Assembly: GCF_047663525.1 (NCBI RefSeq)
Contig: NC_092607.1
Location: 4,683,001 to 4,747,000 of the forward strand
DNA from: Anas platyrhynchos
Lineage: Eukaryota; Chordata; Aves; Anseriformes; Anatidae
Direction of reading: 5' to 3'
DNA: 64,000 nt
The translations under genes and the position numbers were made by a program. Below the pieces are notes generated by a model. That model was not told the origin of the DNA. It ran no database searches and saw only the letters and a program-made list of their open reading frames with translations. Below, piece by piece: positions 25,201 to 39,240 of the stretch; within the stretch, counting starts at the first letter, position 1, and every line of letters starts with the position of its first letter.

Positions 25201-28200
25201 CTACAAACTCTTGAGGACAGCTCGCTCCAAATGTCACCATCTTGCTCCGGCACCTGTGCTGAGGCTGGACTCGGCGAGCAGCCAGGGAGGGCTCTGTGTC
25301 CTGCAGCGTGTGGCATCTGGGCGACACCCTGGAAGCCGAGGAGGAAAGGCAAAAACGCTTTTCCTTCACCTCGAAAGCCAGCAACAGTTTGGCAAAAGGG
25401 GGTTGCATTTTCATGGCTCGCTGCCTTAAAGGCTGCTTTCGCCCTTTTTCTTCTTTTGCTTTGCCTTTTCCCTTCCTCCTTCCTTCAGGCTGTGATAACT
25501 GCTCCAAAATGATGAAAAGGACCCGCTTGTCTGTAGGTACCGACGGGGCTAAATTTGTTACACATTATGCACATTTTTCACGACGCAGCATTTTTTGCTG
25601 AAGTTGATAGGAACGATGTTACATAAGAAACCCTTAGCAGACTGTTTATAGCAGACTACCCAAGACAAATAACTCGAAGCTGTGACTCAAACTATGTAAC
25701 TACAACCCGAAGGTCAGCCTAACCAACTGATAGCACAAGTTTTATCGTAATGCCCTAAAACATTGCATCACCTTAAAAATAAGCAGAGAGCTCAGTAACA
25801 TGCTGGAGCCTTCACCAGCAAGTTCACATTTAGCTTCACAACTCTTTTCTCTTCTGACATAACCTGTCCTAAAACCAAAAATAATGTGCTGTACCTTTCA
25901 AAGTGCCTCATCTCTATGTGCCATCAGCAGACTGCTTTTCCGAGTGCTCCAACTCCTTTCTTAGGTCTCTAACTATAGGGAACTGCAGGAGGGGATTTGA
26001 GGGACTGGGAAGAGCATGTCTTGCAAAAGTTTAAATTTAAAGGAGCATAATCTAAAGCACACTGCAAGCGTATCTTGGGAATTTATTTTTATGTTGATTG
26101 CTTTAGTGGTTCCAGAGCTATTGTATTTCTTATCATCTGTCTGTGAAGATACATTGGTTCCTGGTAGTGCCAGTAAAACCACAGATAATGTTTTCATGTT
26201 TTTACTGAGCTTATATTTTGCACGAAGTACTTGAATATATCACTCCACTTCCTATCTCGCTGATCTCATTTTTATTCCCCTCTTCACATTTAATTTCAAT
26301 GTTTTTTTTTTACGTTTGCACGCTCGTCAAATCATTCACCTTTGTCAATCTTCTTGAGTGCAGCACTGCCAACGTTACTAATGCAATTCCTGCTGGGTTT
26401 CACACTTCTTGCTAGGCAGAAATCTTCAAGTTCATCCAAATTGCTTCCAGTCTTCAAAATATTAGCCCCACTCCTTCAAATACTCAGTGAAAGTACCATG
26501 AAAACAGTTTACCAGATTTTTTAATTTTGCTGCCAAAAGGACTCCCTCAGTCCCAAGCTCAATTATTAAGGAGCTGATCGTTATTGTCTCAAAACCTGTC
26601 TCAACTGTTGTTTTTTTTTCACCCTGTTGTCACAGGCCAGGACAGCAGCATGTTCAATTTCCTTGTCTCTGGTGGAAAACATCTTCAGTTTGCTTTTGAC
26701 AAAATGGAGTTGCAGCAGGGATTCAGAATTGCTGAAAAACTGTTTTAATAAAATAGCACACTTGTCATATGAGAGAAAATATGGTTCTAATGTGTCTTCG
26801 AGGTCGATAAATCTGCTGCTGGCTGGCTGTGGAGATAACTACCTTGTCTTACAAGGCCCAGGAATTGCTTGCAGTTTATTTCAATAGCATTGTGGAGGAT
26901 GGAGAAATATGGAAAGAAGCTAACATCACTGATTGTGTATCTGCACATAAGGAACCAGCTCGTCTTTGGATCCACCGGGAACTGGATGGACCATAAATAC
27001 CCATTAGGGACATTCAGATTTAGGTTTTTCTTCAGTGTTACAAATGCCTCACTTGTTTCTTTCCCTCCTGCCTATCTAAAATGCACTTCAAAGGAGGCAG
27101 TAGTAGTTTTGTTTGTCCAGCAGCATCTGCCCAAGCCCTGCTCTGCACTGGTAACGAGCTCCTCAGCCTTTGTTCCAGCTCCGTGGGAGCTCCAGTGGCT
27201 CAAGCCCACTGCCATTTCTCCCAGACAAAGCACCCGATTAAACTTGTGTGTGTCGTCAGCATAAATGTCAGCTCCCATGGCGATTGGAGCAGTTGCTTAT
27301 TTTTGCTTTTCGAGGCTAAACGCACGTGGTGCTGGAGCCCTGGACACTCTGGAGGAGGTGCTGCCCCACGCGCCCCTCTCTCAGACCCTGCAGGCTCCTG
27401 CCCAGCTTGACCGTGCTGCTGCTGCCAGCACACACCCAGCAGTGAAGTGCTGACACTCCAAGAGATGAGATGTTCGGGTAACCGGAGGCCGGGTTTAAGC
27501 ACTGATTCCCTAAAACTCTCCTGTTGCAGCAGGGCCTGCACACCCCGCATGCACGGGGAGCCAAAGGGATGCTCGGAGCAGCACTGCCAACCACAGCACA
27601 ATCTGGAAACTGGACCCATCTCCAAAAGACTTTGATTCCTTAATTTGCTTTCTGCTTGATTTAGCTATTTTCTGAAACAATTTCAGCAGTGAAAAGCCTT
27701 TTCAGAATAGAACAGGAAGGTTTTCTTTCTCCTGAAAACGCTGAAACAAGATGTTTCAATGCTGCCAGACCTTTTTGTTTGGTTGGTTCCTTTCAAAACA
27801 AAATTCCAGAGAAATGCAGTCAGTTTTGTGAAAGTGCTTTGATTAGGATGGCTCTGTGTGTTCTGGCTTAAATATTTTTTCTGCCTATCTCTAATTCTCA
27901 GTTCAGGAAAAGCGGGGGGAAGGCAGAGCAGATGTCACCCAGTGTGTTGGAGGACCGGAGATCTGGCACCCACCTAGCAAACAGCCTTCAGAAGGGTGGG
28001 AACACGGAGTGGGCGCATCGGCGGCTCGGGGAAGGACACGGTAATGAAGATGAAGAGCCATGGATGAGTCCTGCCAAGCTCTGGTACCATACCAGCCTCT
28101 GTTTCTGCCTCTCCCAGTGACCTCAGGCAGATGTCCGTGGCCCGGTGATGCACCCGTAATGAGGGAACAACAGAGTGCCCCCTCTGATCACATCTGCTCA

Positions 28201-31200
28201 GACTTCGGGCTTTTTTAGGCCGTGGCAGCCTTATGCATTGTTATTTTGGACAGCATTTTGGCCAACGCAGCCCTCTTCCAGGCTGTGGGCTCTCTGCTGT
28301 GTGCAAAGCGAGGACAGTAACTGGACCTGTGTGTCTGTGCTAAGGCAGGCGGCAGCAGGAGAATTTCAATGCAGCTTCCAGCATCCTGCAGACACAGAAA
28401 GAAATCCAGGCTTTGCAAAGTCAAATAGAAGCAGTTTCATCCTCCTGGGAGCTGCAAAATAGGTTAGGATGCCAAAAATAACCTGCTACTAGTTATAGAT
28501 GCTCCAGCTCCTTTACCAAGACACGAAAACTTCAGCAGGCTTTGCTACAAGACACTTGTTCCTTCTCCAGTGTCACCGTGACCTTCTGCAGTTTCCCCAC
28601 CCCAGCCCTACCCGAATTACAGACAAACCCATCCTGGCATTCACTGCTTTATTCTGCCTCCTGTGCCATGCTGCAAGGCTTTCTCAGGGAGCCTCTCCCC
28701 GTTCTGGAAATGGCTGGGTTTCTTCGGCTGCCTGCCCATGCCTGCTCTCCCCCCCGAACGAGCAGAAGCGTTCGTCCAAGCAGTGAGCTGTGAGCAAACC
28801 GGGTGAGTGGATCCCCCCCGCTCCCCCCCCAGCAAACTCATCTGCATGGAAACCTTGTTCCATGCTCGCTCTGTCAGGAAATGGAGATGGATGCAGGCTT
28901 CCAGATTTCAGAAACGCCTCAGTGAAGGAGGAGCTTCCCATGGGGGTCTCTGTTCCTGTTGATTTATACAGGCACGTGCAGCCCCAGCTGGCCTGGGGTG
29001 TTTAAGGTTTCACAGAGCACCCCCAGAGCAGCAAACCAAGCCCAGTTTGGGCTCGGCACCCCAAAGAGAGTCACGGCCCAGGGATTTTTCTGAGGGAGAT
29101 TATCTAAACCACAAATAAAGCTGATAAATTCCTGGTCTAGAGACCATTCTGCCAGAGAAAGGCAAAATAGAGGGGCAATTTGAGGGGCCTCACCTTGCGG
29201 GTCATCCAAGTGCCCGTGTGTTCTGGTGCTGTGGGTGCCAGGGTGAAGCTGGGGCCACCCACGGGTGCCATTTCCAAGCCCAGCACCTCTCGCCCTGTGC
29301 CCAGCCCTGGCAGCAGCAGCCTCCTGGGCTGAAGGTGTGATTCCCAAGCCCTGACACGTGTCCCTCTGTCCCTGGACGTGTCCCTGTCCCTGCGCAGGAG
29401 CCCCTGCCCCGTGATCCAGGGCTGGGAATAACGCCCCTGTCCTGCGCTGCTGGGCTGGGGTGGGAGGGGAGGCAGCAAAGAGGGTCACTGGAACAAAGGG
29501 AGATAAACAAAGGATAATCTGTCAGGCAACAATTCATCATTTAAAGCCAAAGCAAAGAAACAATTTCCCAGCGAGCCCAGCACGGAGCAGATGGGCTGAA
29601 CCACTCCGTCAGCAAGCAGGTGTCCCGGGGCTCAGAAAACCCATCCATGCGTGGCCGCGGGGCGATTATCCTGCATGGCTCAGGTATTTCCAAGCGTGGA
29701 CAGCCAAATCCCTCGCTGCTGCCGCCGCTGTTATTGATTTATTTATTTCATGTAACATTTGCAGACAGGACCAGCGACATCTCGGGAGGATGCCTGCAGT
29801 GGTACAGCCGCTGCCTGAGGAACAGATGCTTTCCTGGCAAATCATTTCCATTTGGGAGGCCTCACGTCAGAAGAGCAAACCTGGGTCATTCACGAGTTGT
29901 CTGAATGGGGAAGAAGCCAGAGAAGGGACTAGAGGGAGGTCGGGGCTGTGGGAGAAGGAGCTGGCCCTGGGCAGACAGCTCTGTGCAGGGGTGTCAGAGG
30001 TTCAGCAGCTGCACGGCCCTGCAGATCCAGCACGAAGGCATCTTCCCCTCCTCCACAGAGGGGTTTCAGGCAGGTCGGTGCCGGAGGGCAGCCTTCGGGG
30101 CCCAGAAACCTCGGTGAGGAGGAGAGCTCGGGCTGCCCAGAGGCTGCTGCCGTCACCCCAGCCCTCGCTCTGCCGTCAAAGGCCTCCGACAAACCTTGCT
30201 GTCTGTCAGCAAGCAGGCGCTGACAGCTTGCAAGGCACACAGTGCTCCTCGCCCAGCGTGCTCCTCTTCTTTCCCTTTTTAAGCACGCAGATTGAAATTT
30301 TAAATTGCTGCTCCACTAATGGCCTCTGGAGCGACCGAACCTCCCCGTGGCCTCCAGCAGGCAGCAGGGGGGGCAGGGGCACAGCGCAGGCGGTGCAGCC
30401 GCTGATGCCGGCTGTGAGCGGGGCTGGAGCCTTCTCCTTCTCCATCCTGAGCCGTGCTGGATCCCAGGACGTGTAATATTTGCTTGAACATGTCAGCAAA
30501 TCCCCCCTGCGCTACAGGAGGTCACCTTCCCTAATCTTCGATGTCCAGTTGCATAACCGAGATAGTGAACAAATCGCTTCAATTTAATCTTTCTTCCTTT
30601 CCATCTCAAGCATGGAGAATCAATTCCTGGGCAAGCACAGCTTCAGCACGGGGCTGGGCACACACGCTGGGCACATCAACCTCCAGAGAGCCCTCAAAAC
30701 CACCAAGAGAAATGAACAACAAGGGTTTTACTGCCCATTGCTGCACCTCATCCTGTCCAACAGCCCTCTAGGCCAGGGCTTTCAATGTCTTCAGCAGAGG
30801 CCTGCCCCGCAGCTTCCTGGAGCTCTGGCTCAGATCAAGTAGGACAAATAACAACATCTCATCGGGGTAATTCAGCAGCCAAACACGCCAGCCGCCTCTT
30901 GTCCGAGGATGGAGTCAGCTCCTTTCTCCCTGCCACAGCTTCTCCCTGTCCCTGTAGGCCCCTTGCCTGCTGCTTAAAAACATAGCTTGTAAGGTCTGCA
31001 GAGTGCTAGACTGCCTCAAAAAGCAGAAATGCCCCGGAAATGTTGGGTCTTGGCTCTACCAGCCGAGGGGAGGCTCCATCAGGAGCCCGCTCCTCGTGTG
31101 GGCTGGGTGAAGAGCTGAGCTCAGCCAGAGCAAGGTCTGAGTGCAAGTGGCAGGAAAATTGCTCCATGACCTCCAAATCAGCAGTGCCCGGAGGCAAGAA

Positions 31201-34200
31201 GAGCAGGAGGGAAGGACAACAGCGGCTGGGTGGGCAGGAGCACATCCTGCTCTCCGCAGGGCTGTGGGGAGGCACCAACCCTCTGCCCCTGGAGGCAGCC
31301 GGGGGGCAGGGGCTGCTCCCACCCCTGGAGCATCTTCTGCAGATGAATTAAAAGCGTTAGCCTCAAATCTCCTAATTTACCCCGACTTTTTCTCTTTAAG
31401 AGTATTGATGGTGGGAGCCATCTGGACTGGAGCATTTATTAGCTTAGAATAATTCAACCGCTTTGCTAATCCCATCCCGAGCCTGCAGCCCCCCGGGGCC
31501 AGCTGGGGCTCTGCAGCAGCCCAGCTCTGCTCCCTGCACGAGGAGTGGGACAAACCTCACATGGAGCTGTGATGTGTTTTTGAAGCCCTGCACCTTTACA
31601 CACCCATACGCACACATGACGGATTAGGACCACTTTCAGATCTCTTTGGCATCCCCAGCTCTCTTAGTAGGAAGCCAGAGGGTGCCAAATCCCATGGGAA
31701 CCCCACTGGCAAGAGAGGATTGTGGTGGGTCACAAAGAAGGGGACACAAACCTCCCTGTGCCCTAGCAGGGGCAGAGCTTGGCAGCCCCCGATGGCTCGG
31801 CCACCCCACATCAGGGGCCCTTCAGCCCCCCAGGAGCTGAGCAAGCAGGGCTGCCCTTCAGCTCCCGTGGCAAAGCCAAGACTGAGCCCTCATTACCCTC
31901 ACTGATTAAACTGCCCTCTGTCGAGGGAAACCAACTTGCCAGCAAATTTCCTTCTGCTCAGCGAGCAGCACTGCATGCTCCACAGCCTGGTGCCCTCAGG
32001 GACAGCCTGGATGGGGCCCCCAGCCCCGGGGGGCCGCACGCTTTGCCCCGCTGCCCTGGCCCTGCTCCCAGCGCCCCGCGCAGGCACGGCGAGCGCCTCG
32101 CCCCCTCCTCTCCTCTGCCAGAGAAAGAGCAGGGACCACGTGAGTGAGATCATCCGCTCCGAAATTACTCACGCCGAATTAATCACCCAGCACCGCAGCA
32201 GGAGTGAGCCGGGGTCGCTGGGGGCTGAGCGGGGAGGGGAGCCCGGCCACCAGGGAGGGCAGGGCAGGGGCTCGCTGGTCTCCCTCTGCTGCGGAGCTGG
32301 TGCTCAGGGCATCTTTTCCATCCCGGGAGGGTTTGGGGAAGCAGCTCGATGCTGCGTCCCTGCAGCGCTGGTGCTGCGGTTTGGGGAAGCAGCGTGGCAC
32401 CGAGCTGCTGTGCTGGGGGAGAAGCCCTGTCCAGGCTGCTCAGCCAGCTCTCCGCACAGCTGCGATTAAGTTACGGCTCATAGAGGAGCGCGGATGCCAG
32501 AAAACATCAAATTGCTTCCCTCTGTCACCATAAATTAAAGCCCTCATCCTGCTTTCTCCAGCAAGAAGCCAGCCCTGGTCTCACTGCTCTGCTGCTGGCT
32601 GTGTCTCCATGCCAGCAGGACCCAGCGAGGCAGAAGGGCACTGCATGTGCTGGGCTGTGGGCACAGCCTGCTGCACCCCGGGGCACAGAGCGGGGCCGGG
32701 TGGCACCAGAGCTGCAGCTGAATGCGGGGAGAGGGGCCCCGGGGTGGCCTCCCCACCTGGAGGGCGAGTCCTGGGCCGTGGCCCACAGGGTGCTGGAGGC
32801 ACCCGCCAACAGCGAGCGGCAGGTGAGTGTCTGAGGGAGGAGTTCTGAAAAAGGGGCAGCTGCTGGCTAGGGCTGACCTCACGCCGTGCTTCCTCAACAC
32901 ATTTTGGGGGGCTTTGTGCTAGGTGCAGATCCGCGTGGTCCCAGGATGTACGGGGCTGGCTGGGCACAAGCCCACGTTAGGCGTTCAGCATCACTCGAGC
33001 TTTTTGGAGCTGTGTTGGGTGCCAGGATGAGCGGCTCCCGCTTGGCACCTTCCCTCCTGCTGTAGCGCCGGGAGCCAACCCGGCTGCTCCCGGACACGCT
33101 CTGCTGGCCTGACAGAAAGAGCCCTCAGCCCGGCTCGGTCTGCGGTGGCAGGTGACAGCCACGGGTGACAAGGGGGCAGCCTCACAGCACGGTGTTACCC
33201 CACGCTGCTGCAAAGCCATCAACCACGTCCCGCTGCTGCTGCAGCCGTCCGGGCCCAGGCAGAACAGGAGGGGATGGGGTTGGGTCCCTTGGGGTCCAAC
33301 AGAGCAGGGAGTTTGGGCCCCGGAGCGAACACGTCTGTGGTGGGGCAGTGCTGAGGCCAGCTCCAAACAGAGCTGCTGGGATGCTCGGCCCCGTGCAGCC
33401 CAGCGGGAGCGCATGCAGAAAGGGGGGTTCCCAATGAGGGGTGCAGGTACCTGCTCAGGGCTCCCTTTGGCTTCTGGGAATACCGGGGGAGTCAGATATT
33501 TGTCTCTCCTTTTGAAGCTTTTTGGAAAATTGCGTGCCTTAATGAAACATTTGTATGTGAGCTGTAAGTAGTCGGCAGCTCAGAGAGGATCCAAATCCAT
33601 TTTTTTGTTCATGTTTTGCCTGTTCCAGAGAAGATGCAACATTTTTCTGGATTTATGCCCATCGTAAAACCAAGATCCTGTCCCAAAACAGCCATAATAA
33701 GGTATGGCTGAAAATATAGAGACTTAATAAAAACTTATGCAGTAATTTGGCTCTTAATCCCAAACGCAATCTCTCCCCTCAAATAATTGCAGTCCCCGCG
33801 AGATTAAATTCTCTCTACATATTGTTTGTAAGTCGGATACCTTCCATCAAGCTCAGAAGGGTTTTATCTTCTTAAGGCATGGCTCTGTAATTGCACATCT
33901 GATTCAGCCTGTGATGCAAGGAGCTCCCAAGGAAGCTTTTGCAAAGATTCCTCCATGCCTGACGATGTTGCGTGACGCTGGGGTGTGGTTTGAGCACCGC
34001 ACGGTGCTCACAGTGCATGAGGCCGATGGTGTCTAAAGGCAGGAGGAGGCTGCGCTCCTGTTCTCATTTCACCACTTAGCAGCAGGTCCCAGAAAAAAAC
34101 CAGGACATCTGCAGACTGTTCCCTAAATGCCTGCTTCAGAAAAGAAGGGGGATCTGCTCCTCGGGCCTAAAAGCTTAGGATAAAGCAGAAGCAGCCGTCC

Positions 34201-34978
34201 TCCCCTCTGCCCCCTGTGCCCCAGGGCTTCACTTTCTTCCAGTAATTAGCAAAATCCCAATTCACGATGGAGAGCTGAATGAGAGCTGGTGCAGTGCCAG
34301 GGGACGTGCAGCAATCCCCTGCTCCCTGCATCCCCCCAGGAAGGGACGAGTCCCCTGTCCCTCTCCACCAGCCTGGCCCGCAGCCCCTCGGGGCATCGCG
34401 TCCCTGCAGACTGGTGCTGTGATGCTGTGTGCCTGCAGGAGATGCCCCACGCAGCCAGCACAGCATGGAAATGGCTGTAGGAGAAGCCCTGCAGTGGAAA
34501 CTCCGTCCTAATTCCTTGTCTGGAGCAGGAGATTTTGTCCGGGTCAGAAGGAGATGCTCTAACGTGGGCTCTTCTCAAAACAGCTGCTGGAGAGCAACGG
34601 GAACTGAGAAAATAGCACCGAGGAAATGCCCCCAGCTGCACTGCACGTCGCTTGGAGAAGGAGGAGTGGTCACTGCAAAGTAGCAGTGAGGCTGTGTGTG
34701 CCCAGCCGAAGCTCTCCAAAATGCCACTGCCCCCTGGCTTGCTGGAGAAACGCCCTGAAAACTGTGCCTGCGCCCTGCTCACTCAGCAAAACGTCACAGC
34801 CGGGTTATATTTAAGTCCTCGGCTCGAATATCGTTGTCGTAGCCTCCCCTGCAATCTGCCTGGGCAGTGTCATCATTAATAGTGCCCTTGCTCGGGCTAC
34901 AGGAGGAACATGTGATAGCTCAGCTAGCTATAAATCACGACAGAGTTTCCATCTGGCCCAGCGTCTATTTATACCTCG

Positions 34979-35011
34979 CCAGCCCCAATTAACTTTCAAA
35001 GTTGGGGCTGG
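34979..35011. other. Perfect 10-bp inverted repeat (hairpin) in a candidate regulatory island
   Basis: CCAGCCCCAA at 34979-34988 is exactly complementary to TTGGGGCTGG at 35002-35011, with a 13-nt AT-rich spacer that is itself partly self-complementary. It closes an AT-rich, low-repeat block (34800-35011) that contains a MEF2-like CTATTTATAC at about 34965-34974 and a CTATAAATC element near 34928. No T-run follows, so a simple terminator is not suggested. Function is unknown. Confidence 0.6.
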
Positions 35012-36161
35012 TGGTTAAGTAGAAAAATGGTTCTTAGAGAGCAATGGGACGCACGGCGATAGGAGAGGGCCCATGGGAGGCTCAGGGCTCAGAGCTGAGG
35101 TCGGTGCCTGGGTCCCAACACGTCCCCGATGCCAGCAGAGCTCCCGTGTCTCAGCCAGGGCCATCGGCTCCACTGGGACAGGAGGGTTTTCGTCAGGCTC
35201 AGGAGCACCAAGCAGAAGCAGCTCCTGGCAAAGCACCTTGGTCTCCTCCAAGAGGAAGCCCGGTCCGCTGGCCCTGTATGATCAGCAAGGGCAGCCTGGC
35301 ACAAGCCCCAGGAGGGGCACATCCTGGGCACAGGACGGTTCCTCAGGAGGAGCACAGGTCAGGAGGGCTGGCTCGGTGTGACACAGCCCCTCAAGGACTC
35401 CAGCACCGCCTCCCTCAGGAAGGAGACTTTTTTTGGGGTAGATGGGAAAAGCTACAGGCAGTGTAACTCACCCTGCACTGCAGGAGTGTCCTGTGAAGCT
35501 CACCCAGCCCTCGGGCAGGAAGGAGTCAGTTTTGTCACCGGGCTTGAGCTCACCTCCCAGCCTCTTTACGAGCCCTGGGGCTCTGTGCCTTCTGCTTGGC
35601 AGTGCGCACAAACGCAATATGGCACGAGCATCACCAGCTGAACTTGATCCCAGTTTGCAGAAGGTCAGGTAAGGGGCAATCGTACAGCTGCCAGCTCCTC
35701 CTGTCTGGCTTCTGCCACCTGCAGCACGGCCCCAGGGGTGCTGAAATTGCCCCAGCGCTACCAGGCTGCAGCTGACTGCTGTAACACACCAGAGCACACG
35801 AGCTGTACCTTAAAGCCTCGCTTTTCTCACTGGGAAGGAGCCCACCAAGTCAGCGTTCAGTAAGAGTCATCCCTTGCAGCCTCTGAATTTGAGCTGGGTG
35901 GTAGACCGCTGCCTGGTAGCTTGGGGATGGTGACCGAGGCCTGGCAGCAGCAGCAGCCCTGTCGCAGCCTCTCTCAGCCTTCAGCCTCCCACGCGATGGC
36001 AGAATTGTGCTCCGAGAGCGAGACCCGCCTGGGGCTGCTGTTTTCTCCCCCAGGTCCCAAGGGGCTTCCTCATCCCAGTGTCTGCAGACTGTGCTGGCTG
36101 CCAGCACTGCTGCGTGGAGATGTTTGACTCCCCGGGGCTGAGCCCAGGGCACGGCCACCTC

Positions 36162-36185
36162 CACATTTCACATTTCACATTTCAC
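36162..36185. repeat. CACATTT heptanucleotide, 3 copies
   Basis: Three exact copies of the 7-bp unit CACATTT stand in tandem in intergenic DNA. It is a short microsatellite with no obvious function. Confidence 0.85.
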
Positions 36186-39100
36186 GTGCCCCTGCGGCAG
36201 GGAGGGAGCAAGGTGTGTGTAATTCTGGCCGTGCTGTGAATTAAGGACAGGCTGTGTCCTGCAGGTGTTCCCCGGGGGGTATCCGGGCCTGGGAGATGCT
36301 CCGGGTGCTGTGCTCGCTGTGACGCTGTGCTCGGGACCCTGTGTGGGGGGGTGTGGTCACCAACCCCCCCTTCGGGGCTGACTTCCAGCCCTGCTCTGCC
36401 GAGCAGCCCCGCAGCAGGGTGGCAGATGGCGTGCGTGTGATGGCGAGGCAGCACCGCGTCACCGGCTCCCCGAGGCTCTGCCAGGCTTCCCAGCAGCAGC
36501 AGCCCACTGCTGGGAGCTCAGCCTGCTGGCAGGAGCAGCCCTCTGCCTCTGACGAGCGCTCCTCCATCGCTGGCACCGAGCGCTGCGCCTTTGCCTCCTT
36601 GCTGTGTGGTGGGGACGAGCCACGCAGCTGAACCAGGAGCGCTGCTTGTCCCTGCCCGTCTGGGCCACCTCCATCTGCTGCATCACGCCCAGCTGGCAGC
36701 GCCCGTTCTCTGCGCCAAGGAACGTTTTATGCCCGTGGTTCTGGAAGAAAAGCGGCACAAGCGATCCGTAACCGGGGGGCAGATCTGGCCGATGGTGATG
36801 GTCATGGCGGCATCACAGCTTCTGATTTCTCTTGTCATGTAGATACATGTGCAGAGGAGACCACAGAGGCACGGCCGTATGAAAGAGAAGTGGGCATCAA
36901 AGGACCACGTTACGAAGGGTGATGAGAACTGTCCTTTGAAGACCAGGGCCACCCGGCAGCCTGGGCTCTCTGAGCTCAGCTGCTCAAAGAGCCCGCTCTG
37001 CCCAGTGTCCCGCTGCCATCTGCTCCCACCATCGGAGCTGCTGCAGCAAGAATTGGCATTGCCAGGCCTTGGGGATGTGGCTGCCAACACGCTGCCCTCT
37101 CCTATCGCGGGTACTGCCCATGCCCAGGCCGTGCCACGAAGTGCTGCAGGACGTGCCCATCCTGCTGTGCCAGCTTGGCTGCTGTCCTGCCCGCCACGGG
37201 GCTCCCCTGGGACCGAGGTGTGACACGGCAGCTCCGTGGGGTCACTGTGCTTTGTTAGTGCTGCCAAAAGTCCTGTCCGGCAGCTCCTGCAGAAAAACCG
37301 CAGAAGAGCAGGGCCACAGCACACCCCGCTCCCCTCCCCGCTGCTTGTAGATGGTACCAGGGCACCCCGCCGAGCCTGTGCCTGCCCTCCTGGGTGCTGA
37401 GGGCTCTGTCACCAGCTGGAAGGTTCCAGCACTGCCTGGGAAAAAGGCTTTGGTCCTCCACCGGTAGCTCTGGCTGCAGAAACGAGCTCTCAGCGCTCTT
37501 TCATCAGACTAAATGAGAGCCACATTTCAGAGCAGGGCCTATTTGCAGCACAGGCTAGGAGCTGTCAGAGATGCCCATGATGGGATTTGATTGAATCCGT
37601 TTCCCGGGGGGATAGGGTATGGTGCCCTGACAGTGGCATGGATTGGCACTATTCCTACATAGAGGTCATTGCATTAAGATTTCATGAGAGCCCACACTGT
37701 TAAAAATGGTGCTGAGCTCATTTCCCTCACTGGGCAGTGATTTATCTCACGGGCTTCATGAAACGAGTAAGCTAAAAATGTCACCCAGTGCCACTGGGGT
37801 GTGAGGAAGGTGGAAGGGAGGGGAGAAGGATATGATGGATTTTCCTAACAAGGAAAGCATTATGAAACAGCTTCCTCCTGATGTTCTCATTAGCCCTCTC
37901 TCATTCATCCTCAGGACCTGCCACGCACAAATGACAGCACCCAGCTTGCACCAGAACTGGAGCAGATGCCCCCACGCGCCCTTCTGCCTCCAAACCCCAT
38001 TTTTACCTCACCCTGCTTAGTGCCTGACATATCCCAGAGGAGGGAGGCAAGAGATCAGAGCACTGCAAGAACCCTGTGCTACCACATCCAGCCTTATCTC
38101 CTGAAACTCTCCTTATCTTCTGGCAGGAATAGTTGGGAAGAGGCAAGTGGTGGCATGGCAGTGGCTAAGACACAAACCTTCCTCCCTCCTCACCCAGCAC
38201 AATGTGTGGTTTACAAAAATAATGTCCCAGATTAATCTGCCTTCCTTTCTGTCTGTGGGGAGGTTGCAGACTCCTCTGCTTCATTCTTTCTTTGAATCTA
38301 ATCAAGATCTTTTTTTTCAGGAGTCCTTACTCCCAGGAACGAATGCCAAAGATTTTGCTTTGTTGCTTAGTTGTGACTGATGGTGAATCACACGAAATCG
38401 CTCCTGTTCCCTTACTGGGTACGCTGGCTGGTTCCCGGTACGTGTGACTGTGTTACGACTCTGGCAGAGAAGAAATAGCAACCGAATGGCAAGTGAGCCT
38501 GGGAGAGCGAGGACAGAGGAGGTGTCACCGGGTAAGTCACAGGACCTCGGCCTTCCAAGCGTGGGCATTGGGATGTTGGAAGGTGCATGTCTCTAAAACC
38601 TTTGGTGGGAAGGACCTGGAAAGCTTGAACCACGTTCTGTTTCTTTCCTGTTCTTAACTTCCTCCCGTGTCACATCCACAAAACCTTCTGAACAACAAGA
38701 CAGAGCAATTAAATGAAGGCAGAAGCAGCGTGCACAAAGCCGTGGGTATGTGGCTCCGTTTCTGAGATAGCTTCATTCCTTGATACACTTAGGTTTGCAA
38801 AATGTTTATGAATGCATTTATGGTGGCTTTGTTATCCATTCACATCTCAAACTCACCCAGCTTGAGGAGCCACCCCCTGCTATTTTCGTTTCAGCAATTT
38901 CTTTGCTGCTGTTGCTTCTTTATTAAGGGCTTTTTTGCCTTCCAAGGTGGCTGGCATTAACACGGGTAATTAGATAATGTTCTGGCAATGCAAAGGTAAA
39001 TGCATTAACACTTTCCCATATACTTTCCTGGCCTTTGGCAGACCTGTGAGTATTCAATAAATGAATCAGGTCTTAAATAAAGTTTTGCAGAGACAGGCAG

Positions 39101-39240
39101 ATCTTTAATATGAATAGGGAAGTCTCAGCTGGGATTTTCAAGACAGCCTCAGGATGTTATGGGCCCCATGCCTTATTCCTGCAGGATTCACCTTGGACAA
39201 AAGTGTAAAGGAGTCAAAAATAAATCAATGCTCCTAATGT

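Noticed and set aside
32329-32396. Direct repeat of GTTTGGGGAAGCAGC at about 32329 and 32379
   Set aside because: Only one 15-bp match about 50 bp apart in GC-rich DNA; not enough to call a tandem duplication or element.
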